Positions 58,439 to 64,000 of a DNA stretch of 64,000 nucleotides are shown here, one piece after another. The DNA is taken from the NCBI RefSeq assembly GCF_022601715.1, contig NZ_JAKVIM010000003.1:62001-126000 (forward strand), written 5' to 3'. The translations under genes and the position numbers were made by a program. A model generated the notes under the pieces. That model saw nothing but the letters and a program-made list of their open reading frames with translations, did no database searches and had not been told where the DNA came from. How positions within the stretch are numbered: position 1 is the first letter of the stretch; every line of letters starts with the position of its first letter. The DNA is from Acinetobacter zhairuonensis (GTDB taxonomy: Bacteria > Pseudomonadota > Gammaproteobacteria > Pseudomonadales > Moraxellaceae).

Positions 58439-58447
58439 GAATATATT

Positions 58448-59347
58448 TTACTTATGACTCAGGTGTTCTATCAAATAGTCGATAAATACCCGTACTGCAG
58501 GAAGTTGCCCTCGACGTGATGGATAGACAGCATGGAATATACCGTGCGGTGCTTTCCAGTCGGGCAAGACACGAACTAATTCACCTGTTTTAATATAGTC
58601 TTGCGCAATAGAATCAGGTAATAGGGCAATACCGCAATTCTGTCTCGCCAGTTGCGCCAACATCATTAAATCAGAACCCATGACCACAGGATTTACTTTA
58701 ATTTTCTTTTGATGATTTTGATTGTCGTGCACAATAATTTGCTGATCAAGGTGTTCATCAACCATACTGAGTATATGGTGCTGTGCTAAGTCTTCAGGTT
58801 GTTTCAACTCGCCAAATTCATTTAGATAGGCTTGGCTGGCGAATAGATGCTGCTCAATGAGTCCAAATTTTCTTAAGATTAAGCTTGGATCATCATCTAG
58901 ATTGGACCGAACGCGCAAGGCTAAATCTATGCCTTCATTGATGACATCCACACGACGATTGCTAACCAAGAGCTGTACTTTAATTTCTGGATATTTTTTT
59001 AAGAAGCTAGGCAGAATTTTTGTCATTTCATTTTGTGCAATAGAAACGGGCAAGCTGACTTTAATGACGCCTCGTGGTTCAACACTTAAATGATCGACTA
59101 AATCATGAGCAGCCTGTGCGGCATTCATCATGACTTGAGCATGGCGATAAACATTCATGCCAACTTCAGTGACTGCAAAATGTCGTGAGCTGCGTTGAAT
59201 GAGTCGCACGCCAAGACGTTCTTCTAAATTATAAACGCGACGGCTCAGTTTGGATTTGGGGATGTCGGTCGCCCGTTCTGCAGCGCTAAAGCCACCATGT
59301 TCTACGACTAAAGCAAAGCAATAAAAATCATCTAAGTCAGAGAGCAT
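58448..59347 (-). CDS. LysR-family transcriptional regulator
   Basis: A 299-residue regulator of the DsdC/AllS-like, CrgA-like LysR group. The N-terminal HTH reads FALVVEHGGFSAAERATDIPKSKLSRRVYNLEERLGVRLIQRSSR. The effector domain has LPVSIAQNEMTKILPSFLKKYPEI and QNCGIALLPDSIAQDYI. There is no divergently linked target enzyme; the neighbour across the 138-base gap is the Cys-rich small protein. Confidence 0.9.
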   Translation of the reverse strand: MLSDLDDFYCFALVVEHGGFSAAERATDIPKSKLSRRVYNLEERLGVRLIQRSSRHFAVTEVGMNVYRHAQVMMNAAQAAHDLVDHLSVEPRGVIKVSLPVSIAQNEMTKILPSFLKKYPEIKVQLLVSNRRVDVINEGIDLALRVRSNLDDDPSLILRKFGLIEQHLFASQAYLNEFGELKQPEDLAQHHILSMVDEHLDQQIIVHDNQNHQKKIKVNPVVMGSDLMMLAQLARQNCGIALLPDSIAQDYIKTGELVRVLPDWKAPHGIFHAVYPSRRGQLPAVRVFIDYLIEHLSHK

Positions 59348-59485
59348 CTATAATTCCATTTATGCAACGATTTTTAAAATTTAGTGCTAATGTTGCATAT
59401 TGTCAATTTTAAAAACGTATGTATTTCATGTAATTTCTTGATGCTATCCTTTAGACTACAATTAAGAGATTACAGTTGAAAAAAG

Positions 59486-59806
59486 ATGTACCAACAAATC
59501 ATTGAAATTGATTCAGCCGAAAGCAATATCTGTTGTCCAATTTGCCAGCACGCCGTTGTGGATTGGTCGGAAGAACAATATATTCAGCCTTGTGAGCATA
59601 CTTTATTTATTGCAATGGATTTGGGCTTTGAGTTTGTATCAGACCGCTTTGAACAGAAAATGTGGCGTTCAGTCGATGAAATTCATGATGATGAATCTGC
59701 CAGTGTCTATGATGAAATTCAGAAGGTTGATTTTGATCAAGCTATTTTGGTTCGTTCAGAATTAGGTGTGGAAAATATGTATCGCTATACAGGTTTTGCT
59801 GTCTAG
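59486..59806 (+). CDS. Small Cys-rich protein, function unknown
   Basis: A 106-residue acidic protein beginning with a possible zinc knuckle: ICCPICQHAVVDW at about residues 15-27, then PCEHTLFI at about 35-42, giving a C-x2-C...C-x-H pattern. The second half is acidic and has no recognisable motif. It has its own terminator and no operon partner. The family is unrecognised; the pattern suggests a metal-binding protein. Confidence 0.7.
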   Translation: MYQQIIEIDSAESNICCPICQHAVVDWSEEQYIQPCEHTLFIAMDLGFEFVSDRFEQKMWRSVDEIHDDESASVYDEIQKVDFDQAILVRSELGVENMYRYTGFAV

Positions 59807-59812
59807 TCATAC

Positions 59813-59842
59813 AAAACAGCTCCATAAAAGGAGCTGTTTTTG
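59813..59842. terminator. Terminator between the Cys-rich gene and ntrC
   Basis: Stem AAAACAGCTCC / GGAGCTGTTTT (59813-59823 with 59830-59840) followed by T. It sits between two convergent genes. Confidence 0.88.
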
Positions 59843-59851
59843 CATTAAGGC

Positions 59852-61327
59852 TTAGCCTTCGATTTCTTCTTCAATATCGTCGTCGGCTGTATCCATGCCA
59901 AGTTCTTTGAGTTTGCGAGTTAGCGTGTTACGCCCCCAACCTAACAGTTCCGCAGCATGACGTTTACGACCACGAGTCTGTTGGAGTGCGGCATTAATCA
60001 GTGTACGTTCAAACATTGGTGTCGCAATATCAAGAATTTTCATTTCGCCATTTTTGAGCTTTTGAATTGCCCATTGACCCAGTAACTCGTCCCAATGATG
60101 TAGAGAGATACGATCAAAACTTGAAGTTGCGCTTTGTTCGGATGATTTCTCAATCGGAATTTGTTTGAGTTCGGATGGAAGATCTTCTGGATATACTTCA
60201 CGACCAGTAATCATGACAGTAAGCCAGCGGCACGTATTTTCCAGTTGACGCACGTTGCCGGGCCAAGGAAGTTGTTGCATGTATTCTTGTGTTTCATGGC
60301 GCAAGATTTTTGGGCTTACACCAAGCTCCTTACCTGCACGCGCTAAGAAATGCTGAGCGAGCATTGGAATATCTTCGCTTCGATGCGCAAGTTTTGGAAT
60401 GTGAATACGAATGACGTTAAGACGGTGATACAAGTCTTCACGGAAACGTCCTTCATTGACCAGTTTCTCAAGATCCTGATGGGTTGCTGCCACAATACGT
60501 ACATCAACCTTAACTGGAATGTGACCACCAACGCGATAGAACTCGCCATCTGCCAAGACGCGTAATAACCGTGTTTGCGTTTCAAACGGCATATCCCCAA
60601 TTTCATCGAGGAATAGCGTACCGCCGTTGGCTTGTTCAAAACGACCTTGGCGCTGCGTATTTGCACCCGTAAATGCACCTTTTTCATGACCAAATAATTC
60701 GGTTTCGATCAAATCTTTAGGAATGGCTGCCATGTTCAAGGCAATAAACGGCTTGCTGCTACGTGGTGAATGGCGATGCAGAGCATGTGCAACCAATTCT
60801 TTACCAGTGCCAGATTCACCATTAATCAGCACAGTAATGTGAGATTGAGAGAGACGACCGATCGCACGGAAGACTTCCTGCATGGCAGGAGATTCCCCAA
60901 TAATTTCTGTAGATTGAATTGGTGAGGCAGTTTTTGCAGACTCTTGTTGTTGTAGCTTGGTAATGTGCAATATTGCACGATTTACCAGTGCTAAGGCTTC
61001 ATCAATATCGAATGGCTTTGGTAGATATTCAAAAGCACCAGTTTGGTAGCTTGACACTGCTGATTCTAAATCAGAGTGCGCTGTCATAATAATGACAGGA
61101 AGATCTGGGTAATTGCTTTTGACTTTGGCTAAAAAAGTGAGACCATCAATACCCGGCATGCGGATGTCAGTCAGAATGACATCAGGCGCATCAGCCGCAA
61201 GCTGATCTAAAGCAGATTGTGCTTCTTCAAAGCTGGTGACATCAAAACCTTCTTCTTTAAACGTTTTTTCAAGCACCCATCGCATGGCGCGATCGTCATC
61301 AATTACCCATATTTTATTTCGCGACAT
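59852..61327 (-). CDS. ntrC: Nitrogen regulator NtrC (sigma-54 activator)
   Basis: A response regulator of nitrogen assimilation. It starts at 61327 ([17 protein letters not shown], 491 residues) with GGGAG upstream; the frame is open 21 codons further but without family match. The receiver domain has the phospho-Asp in [10 protein letters not shown]. The AAA+ domain has Walker [16 protein letters not shown] and GAFTGA for sigma-54 contact. The Fis-type HTH ends [24 protein letters not shown]. It overlaps the ntrB end by 14 bases, so the pair is co-translated. Confidence 0.95.
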   Translation of the reverse strand: MSRNKIWVIDDDRAMRWVLEKTFKEEGFDVTSFEEAQSALDQLAADAPDVILTDIRMPGIDGLTFLAKVKSNYPDLPVIIMTAHSDLESAVSSYQTGAFEYLPKPFDIDEALALVNRAILHITKLQQQESAKTASPIQSTEIIGESPAMQEVFRAIGRLSQSHITVLINGESGTGKELVAHALHRHSPRSSKPFIALNMAAIPKDLIETELFGHEKGAFTGANTQRQGRFEQANGGTLFLDEIGDMPFETQTRLLRVLADGEFYRVGGHIPVKVDVRIVAATHQDLEKLVNEGRFREDLYHRLNVIRIHIPKLAHRSEDIPMLAQHFLARAGKELGVSPKILRHETQEYMQQLPWPGNVRQLENTCRWLTVMITGREVYPEDLPSELKQIPIEKSSEQSATSSFDRISLHHWDELLGQWAIQKLKNGEMKILDIATPMFERTLINAALQQTRGRKRHAAELLGWGRNTLTRKLKELGMDTADDDIEEEIEG

Positions 61328-62423
61328 GGTTAGACTCCCAAGGTAAATATAAGCTAAATACTGTTTTTCCCGGAATGGATTGGCATTCAATCATTCCGTT
61401 GTGTTGATGCATAATGTTTTGTGCAATACTCAGACCGAGTCCTGTGCCTTTGGCACGGCCAGTCACAAGTGGATAGAACACGGATTCCAAGATTTCCTCA
61501 GGAACCCCAGGTCCGTTATCCTCAATGTCAACGCGAACCGCGGAGCGGTTTAACACACCATTAATAGTGACCAAGCGTTGAATGCGTGTTCTTAAAACCA
61601 GTTCAGGTTGATGTTCTGTAAAGAAATCTTTGTTTTCCATCATGGCTTGAACGGCATTAACACTGATGTTGAGCATTACCTGAATCAGTTGATCTCGATC
61701 GGCTTTGACTTCTGGTAAAGATAAGTCGTAATCGCGTGTGATCTTGATTTTTTTCTTGGTTTGATTGGCAATCAGTGAGCGCACACGTTCTAGAGGTTCG
61801 TGCACATTGACTGGTTCATAGCTTGGTAATTGACGTGAGCCGAGCATGGTGTCGGCAAGATTACGTAGGCGATCAACTTCACTGATAATAATGTCGGTGA
61901 ATTCTGAATATTCTGGGTTGTTTAAACTGCGAGCTAACAGTTGCGTTGCACCTCGAATTCCCCCTAAAGGGTTTTTAATTTCATGGGCAACTCCGCGAAT
62001 TAGTTGTCGTGCGACTTGATGTTGCTGAATCAGGTTTTCTTCTTTGGATATTTTTAGCATCCGATCAATTGGATTTAGCTCAATTAACAGTAAAGGGTGA
62101 TAAGGTTTGCCAGCATTGAGTTGAGATACGGTGTAGTCAACATGAATGTCTTTAAAGTTGACATTAATTGTAGCTTCACGACGAGTATAAGGCTGACCAG
62201 TAGCTAAAGTATTAAATAATGCTTCTTCTGTATTAAATTCATCATTTGGCATATGCAGCAAATTTAAGGCAGGCTGTCCATTTGCTCGTAATAAACTCAT
62301 ATCAAACAATGACTCGCATGATGAGTTTAAATAAAAAATATTAAGTTTACTGTCGACAAGCATAATGGCGGTAGTTAGATTATCCACCAAAACACGATAG
62401 TCGATAGCATGTGGCTGATCCAT
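61314..62423 (-). CDS. ntrB: Nitrogen regulation histidine kinase NtrB
   Basis: A soluble sensor kinase that phosphorylates NtrC and is controlled by PII. An N-terminal PAS domain (DNLTTAIMLVDSKLNIFYLN) is followed by the HisKA motif RGVAHEIKNPLGGIRGA with the phospho-His near residue 145. The ATPase motifs are NAVQAMM, DNGPGVPEEI and GTGLGLSIAQNIM. There are no membrane segments, as for NtrB. Unlike in enterics, glnA is not next to it in this window. Confidence 0.94.
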   Translation of the reverse strand: MDQPHAIDYRVLVDNLTTAIMLVDSKLNIFYLNSSCESLFDMSLLRANGQPALNLLHMPNDEFNTEEALFNTLATGQPYTRREATINVNFKDIHVDYTVSQLNAGKPYHPLLLIELNPIDRMLKISKEENLIQQHQVARQLIRGVAHEIKNPLGGIRGATQLLARSLNNPEYSEFTDIIISEVDRLRNLADTMLGSRQLPSYEPVNVHEPLERVRSLIANQTKKKIKITRDYDLSLPEVKADRDQLIQVMLNISVNAVQAMMENKDFFTEHQPELVLRTRIQRLVTINGVLNRSAVRVDIEDNGPGVPEEILESVFYPLVTGRAKGTGLGLSIAQNIMHQHNGMIECQSIPGKTVFSLYLPWESNHVAK

Positions 62424-62774
62424 TAGCGAAGGTATCCTGTATTAAAATGGCGCAATGGCATCTTCAAAAAACAATTAATAGTCCAATCTTGGAACGTAAT
62501 TGATGCAATTTAAGCAAAATGTACGCCAACTTTGAGTCTGGCGTGTCAAAGTTGAACCTTTATTAAAAAAATGCGCTGAAATTGGACTTTATTAAAATTA
62601 TAAGCTGAAGATAGTGGGTAGATAACTTTTAAAATGCATTAAATTGGTGCAATTGTAAATATATGAATCAAACGGTGGATTAATTTTGGTGCATTACAGA
62701 AAGAGTAGAGTTACCACCTATTTTTATGAATCGAAAAGTCTTACAATACGCGGATTCTAGTGGAGTGCAGATTC
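62424..62774. promoter_or_regulatory. Divergent ntrB/rimO intergenic region with overlapping inverted repeats
   Basis: About 350 bases holding the promoters of ntrB (left) and rimO (right). Two inverted repeats overlap: ACGCCA at 62523-62528 with TGGCGT at 62539-62544, and CAACTTTGA at 62527-62535 with TCAAAGTTG at 62546-62554. The two stems share bases and are mutually exclusive. No sigma-54-type GG-N10-GC pair was found that I would trust. Confidence 0.45.
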
Positions 62775-64000
62775 ATGAAGTCCCCCAAAGTCGGTTTTGT
62801 TTCTTTAGGTTGTCCTAAGGCATTGGTAGATTCAGAACGAATTTTAACTCAGTTAAAGACTGAAGGTTATGATGTGGCATCAGATTATGATGGTGCTGAT
62901 TTGGTTGTTGTTAATACCTGTGGTTTTATTGAATCTGCAGTACAAGAATCATTAGATGCGATTGGCGAAGCAATGAGCGCCAATGGTAAAGTTATTGTGA
63001 CAGGTTGTTTGGGTAAAGACGAAGATAAAATTCGTGAAATGCACCCTAATGTCCTTAAAGTCACAGGTGCGGCAGCTTATCAGGATGTCATGGAAGCAGT
63101 GCATGAATATGTACCTGCGCCACCAAAGCACAATCCATTTATTGATTTGGTCCCTGAGCAAGGCATTCGTCTGACACCAAAACACTATGCATATTTAAAA
63201 ATATCGGAAGGATGTAACCATCGTTGTACCTTCTGCATTATTCCGAGTATGCGTGGCGATTTGGTCTCACGTCCTGTAGGTTTAGTACTTGATGAGGCAG
63301 CTGCATTAAAACGTGCAGGTGTTAAAGAAGTCTTGGTGATTTCTCAAGATACTTCGGCTTATGGTGTAGATACCAAATATAAACTGGATTTCTGGAATGG
63401 TCAGCCAGTCAAAACCAAATTTTACGACATGTGTGAAGCCTTGGGTCAATTAGGGATCTGGGTTCGACTGCACTATGTCTATCCGTACCCGCACGTTGAT
63501 GCTGTTATTGATTTAATGGCGCAAGGTAAAATCTTGCCATATTTAGATATTCCTTTTCAGCACGCCAGTCCGCGCATCTTGAAATTGATGAAGCGACCAG
63601 CCCATAGTGAAAATACTTTAGAGCGTCTTAAATTATGGCGTGAAAAGTGCCCTGAATTGGTAATTCGTTCAACATTTGTGGTCGGTTTCCCCGGCGAAAC
63701 TGAAGAAGATTTTCAATTGTTGTTGGATTGGTTGAAAGAAGCACAGCTGGATCGCGTAGGCTGCTTTACCTATTCACCAGTTGAAGGTGCTACAGCGAAT
63801 GATTTACCTGATCATGTGCCTGAAGAAATTAAACAACAGCGTTATGAGCGTTTTATGGAGGTTCAGCAAGAAATTTCTGCTGCAAAACTCCAAAAGCGTA
63901 TCGGTCAAGTCATGACAGTATTGGTAGATGATCTTGAAGAAGAGTTTCCTGTTGCAGTTGCGCGTTCTTATGCGGATGCGCCAGAAATTGATGGAAATGT
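62775..64000 (+). CDS. rimO: Ribosomal protein S12 methylthiotransferase RimO (partial, runs off the right edge)
   Basis: A radical-SAM enzyme that methylthiolates Asp89 of ribosomal protein S12. It is open from the ATG at 62775 to the window end (408 complete codons) with no stop, so it is truncated by the window. The ribosome binding site TGGAG lies nine bases upstream. The N-terminal UPF0004 domain ([35 protein letters not shown]) carries one cluster. The radical-SAM site is [17 protein letters not shown], the CxxxCxxC triad near residue 147. The TRAM domain begins near the edge. [11 protein letters not shown] distinguishes RimO from MiaB. Confidence 0.95.
   Translation, partial: MKSPKVGFVSLGCPKALVDSERILTQLKTEGYDVASDYDGADLVVVNTCGFIESAVQESLDAIGEAMSANGKVIVTGCLGKDEDKIREMHPNVLKVTGAAAYQDVMEAVHEYVPAPPKHNPFIDLVPEQGIRLTPKHYAYLKISEGCNHRCTFCIIPSMRGDLVSRPVGLVLDEAAALKRAGVKEVLVISQDTSAYGVDTKYKLDFWNGQPVKTKFYDMCEALGQLGIWVRLHYVYPYPHVDAVIDLMAQGKILPYLDIPFQHASPRILKLMKRPAHSENTLERLKLWREKCPELVIRSTFVVGFPGETEEDFQLLLDWLKEAQLDRVGCFTYSPVEGATANDLPDHVPEEIKQQRYERFMEVQQEISAAKLQKRIGQVMTVLVDDLEEEFPVAVARSYADAPEIDGN

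Noticed and set aside
1-64000. CRISPR array, prophage or integrative element
   Set aside because: I saw no regularly spaced repeats, integrase, transposase or tRNA attachment site anywhere in the window.

Overview
The window is a stretch of gammaproteobacterial chromosome of about 40% GC. It is almost certainly from Acinetobacter (Moraxellaceae). The clearest marker is an Hfq with a very long glycine-rich tail (17940-18464). The gene order around lptD/surA/amgK/murU, the scattered type II secretion pseudopilin cluster, and the metR, glcB, ntrBC and rimO proteins agree with this. The species cannot be fixed from the sequence alone. I saw no rRNA, tRNA, insertion sequence, prophage or CRISPR array. 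Most of the window is conserved housekeeping DNA. The less ordinary parts are the gene-poor stretch at 9.3-10.2 kb and a few intergenic regions.

Layout. 0-9.3 kb holds separate metabolic and accessory genes: an iron-type alcohol dehydrogenase, a PcfJ-like protein, a PIF1-like helicase, a voltage-gated K+ channel, an MFS exporter and an MhpB-type ring-cleavage dioxygenase. 9.3-10.2 kb is AT-rich and holds only what looks like a decayed small gene. 10.2-14.4 kb has metR, a DUF441 membrane protein, two pseudouridine synthases, a GNAT acetyltransferase and an apparently orphan RelB/DinJ antitoxin. 14.5-18.5 kb is the tsaE-mutL-miaA-hfq run. 18.6-24.3 kb has lptD-surA on the minus strand and, diverging from them, amgK-murU (peptidoglycan recycling). 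24.3-36.6 kb is a long, tightly packed plus-strand run: rsmG, parA-parB, exbB-exbD-msbA-lpxK-kdsB-holB-pilZ-tatD, a TetR regulator, then gspH-I-J-K. 36.7-44.3 kb holds a QueD-like enzyme, ung, an enoyl-CoA hydratase-family protein, tadA, an SRPBCC protein, cmk-rpsA-ihfB-lapA and pyrF.

44.3-64 kb holds a LysO-type exporter beside an AraC regulator, zapE, glcB, a MarR regulator, a TerC/CBS/CorC membrane protein, an alpha/beta hydrolase, two small membrane proteins, brnQ, map, a LysR regulator, a Cys-rich small protein, ntrB-ntrC, and rimO, which runs off the right edge.

Working together: lptD, surA, msbA, lpxK and kdsB all serve lipooligosaccharide and outer-membrane assembly, with amgK-murU feeding recycled MurNAc to UDP-MurNAc and gspHIJK building the secretion pseudopilus tip. 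cmk, rpsA and ihfB form the familiar nucleotide/translation/nucleoid cluster.

The observation I rate highest is a 22-codon upstream ORF (51861-51929). It has a strong ribosome binding site, begins MDPSP, and its stop codon overlaps the start of the TerC/CorC-type membrane protein gene. It has the look of a cation-responsive leader peptide of the MgtL type.
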